Shown: positions 1 to 7,683, counted from the stretch's first letter. The stretch is DNA of 33,665 nt from Bryobacterales bacterium (GCA_003167255.1 PMTR01000032.1:1-33665), one strand, 5' to 3'. Notes: a model not told the origin generated them from the sequence alone. Numbers and translations are program-made.

Positions 1-345
1 GGCGGTGGCGGCGGCCGAGGCCGCGGGGGCGCGCCGATGACGCAGTTGGCCGTGACGGATGTGGCGGCGGGATCGCCGGCGGAAGCGGCGGGGCTGAAGG
101 CCGGGGACCTGATTCTGGAAGTAGATGGGGCTGCGGCTGCCACGGCGGTGGTGTTGAACGATGCCTTGACGGCGAAGAAAGCCGGAGACAAGATCAAGTT
201 GCGGATCTCGCGGGGCGGGCCGGAGCAGGAGATCGAGGCAACCCTGGTGGGGAACGTCAAGAAGACTTACAACCTGTCTCCGATGGCGGGAGTCACGCCC
301 GCGCAGTCCGGGATTCTGAATAGCTGGTTGAGGGCGGGGCAATAG
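1..345 (+). CDS. C-terminal end of a PDZ-domain protein, probably an M61-family peptidase (5' end outside window)
   Basis: The reading frame is open from base 1, so the gene starts upstream of the window. An ATG at 37 is in frame but lies inside the domain. The visible residues form a PDZ domain, with the typical GSPAEAAGLKAGDLILEVDG stretch and a following beta-rich segment. A short tail follows, with the pattern Y-N-L-x-P then TPAQSGILNSWL. That tail resembles the C-terminus of M61 (glycyl aminopeptidase-like) peptidases, which end in a PDZ domain and a similar Trp-Leu tail. The catalytic HExxH part is not in view, so the M61 assignment is inference. The PDZ domain itself is clear. The gene converges on the lanthipeptide-type operon, and a palindromic repeat separates the two stop codons. 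Confidence 0.75.
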   Translation, partial: GGGGGRGRGGAPMTQLAVTDVAAGSPAEAAGLKAGDLILEVDGAAAATAVVLNDALTAKKAGDKIKLRISRGGPEQEIEATLVGNVKKTYNLSPMAGVTPAQSGILNSWLRAGQ

Positions 346-362
346 GACGGGGAAGAATCATT

Positions 363-437
363 AGCCGCCGATAAACGCCGATGGACGCAGATAAGAACGA
401 AGCAATATCTGCGTTTATCGGCGTTCATCCGCGGCTT
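363..437. repeat. Imperfect inverted repeat between convergent genes
   Basis: Arms at 363-394 and 406-437 are near-perfect reverse complements around an 11-base loop. Each arm is itself built from the short unit GATAAACGC / GATGAACGC. Repeats of this style are dispersed in many acidobacterial genomes. The position between two converging stop codons (345 and 476) means it may also end transcription from both sides. There is no U-tract. Confidence 0.75.
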
Positions 438-475
438 ATCATCACTTTCCCGGCTTTGCGCGAGACCTCGGCCAA

Positions 476-1615
476 TCAAAGCGGTGGCAGAAGCACTGTG
501 GGGATTCGCTTAGGATCGGACAGCCGCAGGTAGAAATACGCGATGCCGGCCAGGCCAAGCATGAGGTCGGGGGTTTCGTTGGCGTTAGGGAGGCCGCAGG
601 GCCAGGGCAGGCGGCGGCGTTCGAACAAATCCATGGCTTCTTCGGCGACCTCTTCGGCAGGGGTGAGCCAGGCTTCTTCACCTAAGATTTGGGAAGCGTG
701 GATGAGGAAATCGGCGTTTCCCAACTTGCCGTGGCAGAGCGAGTAATTGGCGGGCGCCAGCGCGGGGTCGGCGGTTCTGGCGAGGGCGGTGCGCGCTTCT
801 GCGAGGCACTGGCCGTCTTGCAGGATCTGCCAGGCGCGCAGGCGCGTGAAGCCGATGCCGACAGCGCCGTGACACCAGAGCGTGGGGTACTGCGTGGGTT
901 CTTCGCGGAAGTCGGGCCAGGCTTGGCGGTGCGGATCGAAGCAGGCTCGCTCATAGCGGAAGGCTTCCAGGGCGGCGGCGCGGAAATGCTCCTCGTGGGT
1001 GACCTGCCAGAGCTCGAGCAGCGCCCAGGCGATGCCGGCCGTTCCGTGCGAGATGCCGGTACAGTTGCGGACGGCGCGGATGGTTTTCCAACTCCAACCT
1101 TCCTCGGCGCGAGTGGCGTGGCGGAGCAGCAGGTCGCCGTGGCAGACAGCGGTTTCGAGCAAGCGGGCATTGCCGCCGGCGCGGAGCAGGCAGAGTAAGG
1201 CGATGATGGCGCCGGCGCTGCCGCCGATAAGATCGAGCATCTCCGGGAGGAGCGCGGCGGCTTCGAGGGCCTGGGTCTCTTCGATCTCGCGGCCCATTTG
1301 CAAGGCGGCGAAGAGGATGCCGGGAGCGCCGGCGTACAAACCCGAACCAGCGACCGGCAGTTTGGAGAGCGCATGGCGCAGGGCGGCTTCGGCGGTGAGG
1401 CGGAAGATGCGCTCGCCGGTGACTTCGGCGAGCCGCCACAAGCAGAGCGCGATGCCGGCCGTTCCATCATAGAGGAGCGGGCCGAGAGAGGCGTGGACCG
1501 TGGCGCGGCCCTCGGAGCGGTCGGCGGTCCAGTTGCAGCGCCCGCGGCTCCACAGCGCATCGCGGCACAGGCGCGCGCCGATCCGCTCCGCGACCTCCAG
1601 GTAGTGTGTTCTCAT
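476..1615 (-). CDS. LanC-family lanthionine cyclase
   Basis: This 379-residue protein has the alpha-toroid repeats of LanC cyclases, which add Cys thiols to dehydrated Ser/Thr to close (methyl)lanthionine rings. Visible motifs are DGTAGIA near 50, GISHGTAGIA at 188-196, LWCHGAVGIG at 247-255, SLCHGKLGN at 292-300 and LMLGLAGIAY near 351. The expected zinc ligands Cys248, Cys294 and His295 are present, as is the active-site His190, so the enzyme looks intact. The length fits a free-standing LanC (about 400 residues). The chosen ATG at 1615 overlaps the stop of the HopA1-like gene as ATGA, and no Shine-Dalgarno is needed if they are coupled. A longer open frame runs upstream to 2074, but its extra residues are an out-of-frame shadow of the HopA1 gene. 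It is the last gene of the operon. Confidence 0.93.
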   Translation of the reverse strand: MRTHYLEVAERIGARLCRDALWSRGRCNWTADRSEGRATVHASLGPLLYDGTAGIALCLWRLAEVTGERIFRLTAEAALRHALSKLPVAGSGLYAGAPGILFAALQMGREIEETQALEAAALLPEMLDLIGGSAGAIIALLCLLRAGGNARLLETAVCHGDLLLRHATRAEEGWSWKTIRAVRNCTGISHGTAGIAWALLELWQVTHEEHFRAAALEAFRYERACFDPHRQAWPDFREEPTQYPTLWCHGAVGIGFTRLRAWQILQDGQCLAEARTALARTADPALAPANYSLCHGKLGNADFLIHASQILGEEAWLTPAEEVAEEAMDLFERRRLPWPCGLPNANETPDLMLGLAGIAYFYLRLSDPKRIPTVLLPPL

Positions 1616-2511
1616 GCGGCGGGAAAAGGGAACTCGTAGGTTTCGGGCGATGCCGGGCCGAGCCACGGCGTGTCGAGCGAAATCCCGCGCTGTTCGAACT
1701 GGCGGCGCAATTCGTCCAATCGTTGTGCCACGGGCTGGCCGTGCGAGCGAGTGACGGCCTCCGCCAGGATGCGGGAGCGATGGCTGCCGAAACTGTCGCC
1801 GGGGTCTTCGGCGAATCCGAGCCCGTGGGCCACCGGTTTGGTAAATAGCGGCACCGCTCCACGCAGCCAGGGGCGGACAGTGGGATAAATCTTCTCGATG
1901 AGCAGGGCGACGATGGGGTAGGAGTGGCGGCTGACGTAGAGGATGGCCGGGTCGCGCCGCGAGTAGTGCGCCACATGGCGGAGGCACTTGAACCGGAACG
2001 GCACCTGGAAGCGGTTGAATTCCCGGGTGAGCGTCTCCATGAGGAGGGTCACTCCTTCGGGCGCGATGTTCCAATAAACGCGAAGAGTGGGAACGTAGGC
2101 GCCGAGTTCTTCGATGGCTTCGCTGAAGGCGAAGTAGAAGGCGTTCTGCAGGTCCGGACTGCCGGGTGCGATGAAGACCCTGATGGCATCATCGGGGTCG
2201 GGTCCGCGGTCGAGGCCGCGGCTGGTGATGTACTCACCGGGGAGAAAAGAGCGGGCCGCACGGCCTTTGCGCGCGAGCACGGCGCCGTCTTCCAGGCGCT
2301 GGTCGATGGTCCAGCCTTCCTCCCACGCGGAGTGACTTTGATTGGCGGCAATCAAGGCGGGGAGGATGTCTTCACTCCCGGTGATTTTGGGCGGCGCCGG
2401 ATCGAGAATCGAGTGGTTGTAGCAACGATCGCAGAGCAGCCTGCCGAGTTTGGCGGTGTCCTCCATCCGGGGCCATTCGGCAGCCATGATGGCTTCTAGC
2501 TGGCGGCGCAT
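1612..2511 (-). CDS. HopA1-family protein (putative LanY-type lyase of a lanthipeptide synthetase)
   Basis: The 299-residue protein carries the conserved blocks of the HopA1 effector family: RVYWNIAPEGVTLLMETLT at 144-162, VPFRFKCLR at 170-178, a Tyr-rich RRDPAILYVSR stretch, and VPLFTKPVAHGLGFAEDP then SFGSHRSR at 220-246. Proteins with this domain are paired with an APH-like kinase in class V lanthipeptide and thioviridamide-type clusters. There the pair is thought to phosphorylate and then eliminate Ser/Thr side chains. The ATG at 2511 has GGGAG seven bases upstream and overlaps the kinase gene by 16 bases; the stop overlaps the cyclase start by 4. Tight coupling on both sides argues for a complex made in fixed proportions. 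The alternative, a type III effector, does not fit: no secretion system is visible and the partners are enzymes. The lyase role is inferred from context. Confidence 0.88.
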   Translation of the reverse strand: MRRQLEAIMAAEWPRMEDTAKLGRLLCDRCYNHSILDPAPPKITGSEDILPALIAANQSHSAWEEGWTIDQRLEDGAVLARKGRAARSFLPGEYITSRGLDRGPDPDDAIRVFIAPGSPDLQNAFYFAFSEAIEELGAYVPTLRVYWNIAPEGVTLLMETLTREFNRFQVPFRFKCLRHVAHYSRRDPAILYVSRHSYPIVALLIEKIYPTVRPWLRGAVPLFTKPVAHGLGFAEDPGDSFGSHRSRILAEAVTRSHGQPVAQRLDELRRQFEQRGISLDTPWLGPASPETYEFPFPAA

Positions 2512-3524
2512 GCTTTGACTCCCAGCAGTTGCCCGGCGGCGCGTTCGGGGCGCGTCAGGATGTTCAGGCTGGCCTGCGCCAGGCGGACGGCGCCGGCGGT
2601 AATCTCGTCGGCCCGGATTAAAGCTTCATAGGCGGTCTGCACCATGCGGGCGCCGGCAAAGCGAATCACCGGCACGAGGAGATCCGCGACGGCGACGCCT
2701 GTTTCGCGCGCGTAGGTTTCCAGGAAGGCCGACAAGGCAGGCCGGATTTCTTCGATGGGATATTCCTCGGGGGAGCGTGCCCAGAAGCTCCAATAGGATT
2801 GCAGCACGGTGCCGGCGTCCCAGAGCGGGTCGCCCCAGGAGGCGAACTCCCAGTCCACCATCGACAGGCGGTCGCGCGCGGCTGAGACGAGGCAATTGGA
2901 AAGCTTCCAATCGCCGTGAATCAGGGCCTGCGCGCGCCACTCGCTCTTGAGTGATTCGACCGCGCGTCCGAAGGCCGGGTACTTGCGCACGAGCCTCACC
3001 AGTTCGCGCTGTCCTTCGGTGGCGTCTTCCAGCTTGTCGGGATCCTCTTCGTGTAGCGAGAAGAACCGGGAGACGGACCCGGGGAAAAGCTGGCCGATTT
3101 CCGGAGAGCGCATTTCACGATGGAGCGTGGCCATAGCGGTGGCGACCAGGCGCGCGCTTTCGGGGGAAAAGCGGTCGGGCGCATGATGCAGGGTAGTCTG
3201 GTTGGGAAGGAATTTCAGGATGAGGATGGAGTGGAGCGGGTCGTAGCCGTAGGATTCGGGAACCAGGCCGCGCAGCGGCAGAAAGCGCGGATCGGTGCGC
3301 ACCTGCCAGTAGAAGGAGGCCTCGCTGTCAATGGTGCCGCGTCCCGCAGGGGTCCACTTCTTGGGTTGCTTGACCAGATACTCGCGCGGTCCGCAAGTGA
3401 CGCCGAAGTTGTAGTTGCGATAGCTCAGATTGCGGACGGTGAAGTGGCCGTCCACCACCGCCTCCATGCGGGCAAAGTTCCGCCCGATGAGGTAATGGAG
3501 TACGTTCGCCTCCGTCAGGAACAT
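2496..3524 (-). CDS. APH-fold phosphotransferase (putative LanK-type Ser/Thr kinase of a lanthipeptide synthetase)
   Basis: The 342-residue protein has the aminoglycoside-phosphotransferase fold. It has an N-lobe Lys in YLVKQP (Lys52), the Brenner loop HGDWKLSN at 203-210 with catalytic Asp, and the metal-binding VDWEFASWGDPLWDAG at 223-238. APH-like kinases act on small molecules such as aminoglycosides or choline. Those found beside HopA1-family proteins in RiPP clusters are thought to phosphorylate Ser/Thr of a precursor peptide before elimination. That role is inferred here from the neighbours: precursor-like peptide 12 bases upstream, HopA1 gene overlapping downstream, cyclase after that. 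The ATG at 3524 has no clear Shine-Dalgarno, so translation is probably coupled to the precursor gene. An unrelated antibiotic or sugar kinase would not explain the other three genes. Confidence 0.88.
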   Translation of the reverse strand: MFLTEANVLHYLIGRNFARMEAVVDGHFTVRNLSYRNYNFGVTCGPREYLVKQPKKWTPAGRGTIDSEASFYWQVRTDPRFLPLRGLVPESYGYDPLHSILILKFLPNQTTLHHAPDRFSPESARLVATAMATLHREMRSPEIGQLFPGSVSRFFSLHEEDPDKLEDATEGQRELVRLVRKYPAFGRAVESLKSEWRAQALIHGDWKLSNCLVSAARDRLSMVDWEFASWGDPLWDAGTVLQSYWSFWARSPEEYPIEEIRPALSAFLETYARETGVAVADLLVPVIRFAGARMVQTAYEALIRADEITAGAVRLAQASLNILTRPERAAGQLLGVKACAAS

Positions 3525-3536
3525 GGGGCGGGCGAT

Positions 3537-3779
3537 TTAGGCGGCAGGCGGATCGGACCACCCGGCGACACGCGCCTGTTTTTTCTTTTTCTCTTTTTGA
3601 TCCGTGGTCCCGCCGGTGCAGCCCTCGGAACAGACTTGCACAAAGGAGCACCCCTGCCCTTGGGTCTGCTCCTCCTTCTTTTTCTCTTTCTTTTTCTCCT
3701 TCTTCTTTTCCGCTTCCGCGGCGTCGACAACATTTCGATACTGTTCGAGAATCTCGCCTTCCAACAATTCAGTAGCCAT
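3537..3779 (-). CDS. Putative lanthipeptide precursor peptide, 80 residues
   Basis: This small gene leads the operon and has a strong ribosome site (AAGGAGG, 9 bases from the ATG), as expected for an abundant peptide. Residues 1-24 are acidic and helix-prone (ELLEGEILEQYRNVV), like a RiPP leader. Residues 25-37 are a Lys/Glu tract. Residues 41-60 form a Cys/Ser/Thr-rich segment, GCSFVQVCSEGCTGGTT, with Cys44, Cys50 and Cys54 each followed by Ser or Thr, plus Thr58 and Thr59. A second Lys-rich stretch (62-67) follows, then the tail ARVAGWSDPPAA. There are three Cys and at least five Ser/Thr near them, enough for three rings. All three Cys of the protein lie in this segment. Two charged, Lys-rich blocks flanking the putative core are unusual, and no double-Gly or other obvious leader cleavage site is seen. 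The precursor role rests on position, size, ribosome site and core composition. Confidence 0.8.
   Translation of the reverse strand: MATELLEGEILEQYRNVVDAAEAEKKKEKKKEKKKEEQTQGQGCSFVQVCSEGCTGGTTDQKEKKKKQARVAGWSDPPAA
3669..3711 (-). repeat. Homopurine tract inside the precursor gene
   Basis: The coding strand is an unbroken 43-base purine run encoding the Lys/Glu block of the precursor. A second, 20-base purine run at 3579-3598 encodes the Lys block after the putative core. Both contain runs of A5 to A6 and AAG/GAG units, so they are candidate sites for length change by slippage. Confidence 0.8.
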
Positions 3780-3788
3780 TGGGACGAC

Positions 3789-3815
3789 CCTCCTTCGGGT
3801 TCAAAACAGATTATC
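3789..3815 (-). promoter_or_regulatory. Ribosome site and possible -10 of the precursor operon
   Basis: On the minus strand AAGGAGG (3795-3789) sits 9 bases before the precursor ATG, the best Shine-Dalgarno in this half of the window. A GATAAT hexamer at 3815-3810 is a candidate -10, but only a weak -35-like TTGTGT lies upstream. The 84-base gap to the kinase gene upstream leaves room for a promoter, though read-through from that gene is also possible. Confidence 0.45.
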
Positions 3816-3863
3816 AGAAGCGCCGGAAGAACACAAACCGGAGTCGAGGGCGGGCGAGGAAGC

Positions 3864-6575
3864 TTATGGCTTGCCGGTGGAGGGCTTGAGCATCCAGATT
3901 TGGCCGGAGCGTTCCAGAAGCGTGACCAGCAACGCATCGGGGGCCAGGACGACGGGGAGCCAGTTGGAAGGGGCCGTCATGGCGGCGGAGCGGGCGTGGA
4001 AATGCGCGACGGCGAAAGGTGGGCCCAGGGGGCGCTTGGTGATGCGGTCCAGTTTCTGCGCCCACACGCAGTTGTGACCGTCGCGGTCGGAGCTGAAATA
4101 GAGCAGGGCGCCGTCGGGTGACCAGTGGGGATTGGGATGGACATCCGGCGATGCGAGCACGCGAATCCACTCGGCTTGAGGCGGTGGGCGGTGAGGAGCG
4201 AAAAGAGCCACGTAAATCGTGAAATCGGTGGTGGCGCGGTGGGCGCTGAAAGCCAGCCACTTGCCGTCCGAAGAAACCGACCGCGGGAAGTAGTCCAGGT
4301 CCGGAGCGGCGACGTAGTCCCATTCCTCGCCGGAGGCGGCATCCAGGATACCGATGGAGACACGGGCGGATTTGCGCGTGATCAGGCCCAGCTTGCCATC
4401 GGGCGACCAGAATCGGAACACGCAGTCGGCGCAGAGGCGGCGCGTGGAACCGCCATCGAAGGAAGTGAGGAAGCCGCCGGGGCTGCTGGTGTCGTCTTCT
4501 CTCCACGCGACCGCGTTTCCGTCCGGAGTGATGCGGGCATCGGTCTTGCTCTTGCCGCTGGTGGTCAACTGCAACTCGCGCCCATTGGACAAATCTTTAA
4601 CCCAGACTTCCCATTGGCCGGTGCGGTTGGACAGAATTGCGATTCTTTTTCCATCCGCCGAAACGGATTCTATGACGGTATTGGAGATTCCCTCGGTCAA
4701 CGCGCGGCGCTCGCCAGTGAGCTTACCAGTGTTGGGGTCGAGTGGAACCCGGTAGACGTTTCTCTTGCTGGTGAGACTGGAAAAAACCACCAGGCCGGCT
4801 TTGGAGACCGCAGGCGACGCTTCATCGGAGGTTCCAGTGGTGGAACGGCGGGGAGGCGCCAGCACGCTGCCGGTTTTAGGATCGATGCAGATCTCGCCGA
4901 TGGTTGGGATGTCCCGCGTTTCCGAAGCGAAGTAAACGCGATCGCCGCGCCAGGCGAAGGGATCGAGCATGGTGCCGTCTGAAGGCATGGTTCGGCAGCG
5001 CACCGGCGCACCGCCAGCCACCGGGGCAATCCACCAGTCGGCGGTCTTCCAATCGTTGGCGTCCTTCAAGCCGAAAAAGAGAATCCGCGTGCCGTCGGGG
5101 CTCCAGACGGGATGCGCGGCGGCGGCGAAGTCGGGCCGCAGTTCGCGCGCGGTGGAAGTGGCGAGATCGAAAATGAAAACCTGGGCGTTGCCGGCGCGCA
5201 GAGGGAATGGCTGGGCGACACCGGTCCAGTACGCGATTTTGGAGCCATCGGGCGAGAATCTGGGGCGCCTCCCGTTGTCGGCGATCTTGCGCTCGCGGCC
5301 ACCCATGGCGGGGACCGTGTAGAGGCCGCCGCCATCGCGCGTCGAGCGAAAGGCGATCTGGGTTCCGTCGGGGGAGAAGTCTGGTTCGGAGTTGTTGCCA
5401 GGGTCGTTGGTAAGGCGCAGGGGCTCGCCGCCGGCCACCTGTTTGACCCAGATATCGAGGTTGCCTTCGCCGCCGCGATCGGAAGCGTAGGCCAGCAGGG
5501 TGCCGTCGGGCGAGATGGCGGGGTCGATGTTGAGACCGGGATCGTTGGTCAAGCGAATGGTCTCGGCGGGCGACTGTTCCGCCGGGGCGAAGATGTGGCG
5601 GCCGCGCACGGCCAGGAAGATCACGGCGACAATGGCGATGAGCGCGGCGGCGACGGCCGAGTGCAAGAGCCAGCGCGGCGTGGCGGGACGGCGGCCGGCA
5701 CTCTCGAGCGCCTGCTTCACTTCGATCATGCTCTGGAAGCGCTCTTCGGGATTCTTGCGCAAGCAGCGGGTGACTACTGCGTCGAGGGCCTTGGACACCT
5801 GCCGGTTGGATTTGCCGGGCGGCGGTGGATCGACGTGAAGAACCGCCGAGAGCACTTCGATTTTGGTCTTGCCTTTGAAAGCCGGGTGGCCGGTCAGCAA
5901 CTCGTAGAGCAGCAGGCCGAAGGCGAAGATATCGGAGCGCGGGTCCACCACATGGCCGAGGGCCTGCTCCGGAGACATATAGGGCGGGCTGCCGAAAACC
6001 ATGCCGGGTTCGGTCTGGCTGTCGCTGTATGCGAGCGTTTGGGTGGAGGCCGATTCGGTATAGGCGGAGACGGCGGGGGCCGGCTCGTTCAACTTCGCGA
6101 GACCGAAATCGAGCACCTTAACCAGGCCGGCGGGCGTGATCATGACGTTGCCGGGCTTGAGGTCGCGGTGTACGATGCCGGCGGCGTGGGCGGCCATGAG
6201 GGCGTCGGCCACCTGCACGGCGATCCGCACCGCCTCTTCCACGGGCAGCTTGCGGGCGCGCATCACCTGGAAGAGCGTGGAGTCTTCCACGAATTCCATG
6301 GCGATGAAATCGGCGCCTTCCCATTGGCCGATGTCGTAGATGTGGATGATGCCGGGATGGTTGAGTGCGGAAGCCGAGCGGGCTTCCTGGAAGAAGCGGC
6401 GCTTGTAGTCTTCGGTGACGCGTTCGGGCTTGAGGAATTTGAGCGCGAGGTATCGGTTCAGACGGGTATCCTGGGCCTTGTAGACCACGCCCATGCCGCC
6501 GGCGCCCAGCTCTTCGACGATCCGGTAGTTCGCAACGGTCTGGCCGACCACGACAATCCCCAGTGTTTTTGTCAT
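3864..6575 (-). CDS. Membrane Ser/Thr protein kinase with C-terminal PD40/TolB-type beta-propeller
   Basis: The 903-residue protein starts with a PknB-like kinase domain: GAGGMG loop at 24-29, ALKFL with Lys46, HRDLKPGN at 136-143, DFG at 156-158 and SPEQALG in the activation region. One membrane helix follows at about 301-324. The rest is a long run of PD40/WD40-like blades, seen as repeated DPAISPDGTLLAY, EPDFSPDGTQIAF and HPVWSPDGTRILF segments. The kinase lies inside the cell and the propeller outside, so the protein probably senses an external ligand. This architecture is very common in Solibacter-type acidobacteria. I chose ATG 6575; a GTG at 6635 would add 20 residues that do not resemble the family. 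It is co-directional with the lanthipeptide-type operon 84 bases downstream, but nothing shows it belongs to that pathway. Confidence 0.9.
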   Translation of the reverse strand: MTKTLGIVVVGQTVANYRIVEELGAGGMGVVYKAQDTRLNRYLALKFLKPERVTEDYKRRFFQEARSASALNHPGIIHIYDIGQWEGADFIAMEFVEDSTLFQVMRARKLPVEEAVRIAVQVADALMAAHAAGIVHRDLKPGNVMITPAGLVKVLDFGLAKLNEPAPAVSAYTESASTQTLAYSDSQTEPGMVFGSPPYMSPEQALGHVVDPRSDIFAFGLLLYELLTGHPAFKGKTKIEVLSAVLHVDPPPPGKSNRQVSKALDAVVTRCLRKNPEERFQSMIEVKQALESAGRRPATPRWLLHSAVAAALIAIVAVIFLAVRGRHIFAPAEQSPAETIRLTNDPGLNIDPAISPDGTLLAYASDRGGEGNLDIWVKQVAGGEPLRLTNDPGNNSEPDFSPDGTQIAFRSTRDGGGLYTVPAMGGRERKIADNGRRPRFSPDGSKIAYWTGVAQPFPLRAGNAQVFIFDLATSTARELRPDFAAAAHPVWSPDGTRILFFGLKDANDWKTADWWIAPVAGGAPVRCRTMPSDGTMLDPFAWRGDRVYFASETRDIPTIGEICIDPKTGSVLAPPRRSTTGTSDEASPAVSKAGLVVFSSLTSKRNVYRVPLDPNTGKLTGERRALTEGISNTVIESVSADGKRIAILSNRTGQWEVWVKDLSNGRELQLTTSGKSKTDARITPDGNAVAWREDDTSSPGGFLTSFDGGSTRRLCADCVFRFWSPDGKLGLITRKSARVSIGILDAASGEEWDYVAAPDLDYFPRSVSSDGKWLAFSAHRATTDFTIYVALFAPHRPPPQAEWIRVLASPDVHPNPHWSPDGALLYFSSDRDGHNCVWAQKLDRITKRPLGPPFAVAHFHARSAAMTAPSNWLPVVLAPDALLVTLLERSGQIWMLKPSTGKP

Positions 6576-6663
6576 GGTAACGCAAGTGTGTCGGGGCAGT
6601 TTGGCCCGGCCATCGGATGATCGCAACTGCATCACTCATAATGCCGCTCTCCGCCGGCTCGAA

Positions 6664-6762
6664 ACTCGCGCTTACGAAATCCTCGCGCCCTTCGGCGCGG
6701 GTGGCATAGGCGAAGTGTACAAAGCCCGCGACACCAAGCTGGGTGGTGAAGTGGCGACGGTT
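6664..6762 (+). pseudogene. Remnant of the N-terminus of another Ser/Thr kinase
   Basis: On the plus strand about 33 codons encode TRAYEILAPFGAGGIGEVYK followed by ARDTKLGGEVATV. This is the start of a PknB-type kinase, where the family has Y-E-I-L-x-P-L-G-x-G-G-M-G-E-V-Y-K-A-R-D and then REVAIK. The catalytic VAIK lysine is replaced (VATV) and similarity ends there. No later kinase motif follows, and the frame stops at 6828. It looks like debris from a duplicated or invaded kinase gene in the gap between the PD40 kinase and the zinc-ribbon gene. Confidence 0.7.
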
Positions 6763-6813
6763 GGAGGCAATGTTCCTTTGGAGACACCGGAGCAGCGAAA
6801 GGAAGCCCAATCG

Positions 6814-6835
6814 GAGCCGCGACCGTAAGGGAGCG
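6814..6835. repeat. Possible dispersed short repeat
   Basis: The sequence GAGCCGCGACCGTAAGGGAG lies just after the kinase remnant. Read in reverse it gives the peptide string PYGRGS, which I recall as a frequent spurious peptide in acidobacterial and planctomycete annotations, implying a dispersed intergenic element. Only one copy is in this window, so the call rests on memory. Confidence 0.35.
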
Positions 6836-6928
6836 TTGCTGGCGTTGCACGGGAGACAATCAACACCCTGGGCGAGTCAACCACGTATAGAATAACGTCA
6901 GGCGCAACTGCGCCGAGGGAGCAAACAG

Positions 6929-7612
6929 ATGTTCTGCCAGAGTTGCGGCGCTCAAGTCGCGGGAGCCTTCTGTGCCAAATGCGGGGCAGGCGCGAGCCAG
7001 CCGTCACCGCCTTCCGCACCCCCACCGGCTTACACTCCACCGCCCGCCGTCACCGTACTGGACTCTCAACAACTCGCTAAGGAGCGCTTGAATCAATTGG
7101 GTGGCGCCGCGCAGGAGCACGGCAAAGAAGCCGCCAAACTGGCTCAGCAGGGCATCGGCGCCATGGCTGCGCGCATGGGCAAGGTTGCATTCGGCGCGGC
7201 GGTGCTGCTCTGGATCGCCTGGTTTTTTTTCCCCGCGGCCAGTCTTTCCGGCAGAGTGGTGGTCCCGCAGTCCTACACATTCTGGGGCCTCATCGGGACC
7301 AACTTTACCAATATGCTTCTGATGCAGCGTGCAACCTCTCACGGGCTGTTTGCGATCATTGGCCTGGTCGCTAGCGCTGCGCCTTTTGCCGCCCCGTTCA
7401 TTCAAACCGCCTGGGCGCGCTATTTGAACGCCGCGCCACTGGCCTACGTTCTGGTCGCGTGGGTAGCGATCTATTTAAACGAACACAGCGCGTTTGGCGT
7501 AATCGCCATTGAGGAAGGCGCGAATCCGTTTGCGCTCAGTTGGGGAATCTTTGTGTTGACCATCGCCGCCATCGTCCTCGCCGCGGGCGCCTTGAAGAAG
7601 ACGGCGGCGTAG
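6929..7612 (+). CDS. Zinc-ribbon membrane protein of unknown function
   Basis: The 227-residue protein opens with a zinc ribbon, CQSCG then CAKCG (Cys3, Cys6, Cys15, Cys18). A Pro-rich linker and an amphipathic Ala/Gln/Lys segment (about 48-78) follow. Four hydrophobic segments come next: near 85-105 (FGAAVLLWIAWFFFP), 139-158, 169-185 and 206-222. The ATG has a good ribosome site, GAGGGAG, about 7 bases upstream. The ribbon should face the cytoplasm. Proteins of this layout are widespread and mostly uncharacterised; no enzyme motif is seen. It stands alone on the plus strand, with debris of a kinase gene upstream and a convergent DUF4159 gene 71 bases downstream. Confidence 0.85.
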   Translation: MFCQSCGAQVAGAFCAKCGAGASQPSPPSAPPPAYTPPPAVTVLDSQQLAKERLNQLGGAAQEHGKEAAKLAQQGIGAMAARMGKVAFGAAVLLWIAWFFFPAASLSGRVVVPQSYTFWGLIGTNFTNMLLMQRATSHGLFAIIGLVASAAPFAAPFIQTAWARYLNAAPLAYVLVAWVAIYLNEHSAFGVIAIEEGANPFALSWGIFVLTIAAIVLAAGALKKTAA

Positions 7613-7683
7613 CAGCCGCCTGCCTGCAAGGTCCTTGGTCTGCGCTTCAAACTGACTTACCACCCCCGATTGGCGCAACTCTT

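Noticed and set aside
363..437. CRISPR repeat
   Set aside because: It is a single inverted repeat of two arms with no regularly spaced direct repeats or spacers.
1616..2074. Upstream extension of the LanC reading frame
   Set aside because: It is Arg/Pro/His-rich, lies wholly inside the HopA1 gene in another frame, and LanC similarity starts only at the ATG at 1615.
1612..2511. HopA1-like gene as a type III secreted effector
   Set aside because: No type III secretion genes or effector context; the overlapping partners are a kinase and a lanthionine cyclase.
3515..3937. Minus-strand 140-residue frame overlapping the precursor
   Set aside because: Arg-rich shadow of the purine tract, runs into the kinase gene, and lacks the ribosome site used by the 80-residue frame.
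5112..6620. Plus-strand 502-residue frame antisense to the PD40 kinase
   Set aside because: Gly/Ala/Asp/His-rich composition typical of the complement of a GC-rich gene; no domain recognised, and the opposite strand has clear kinase motifs.
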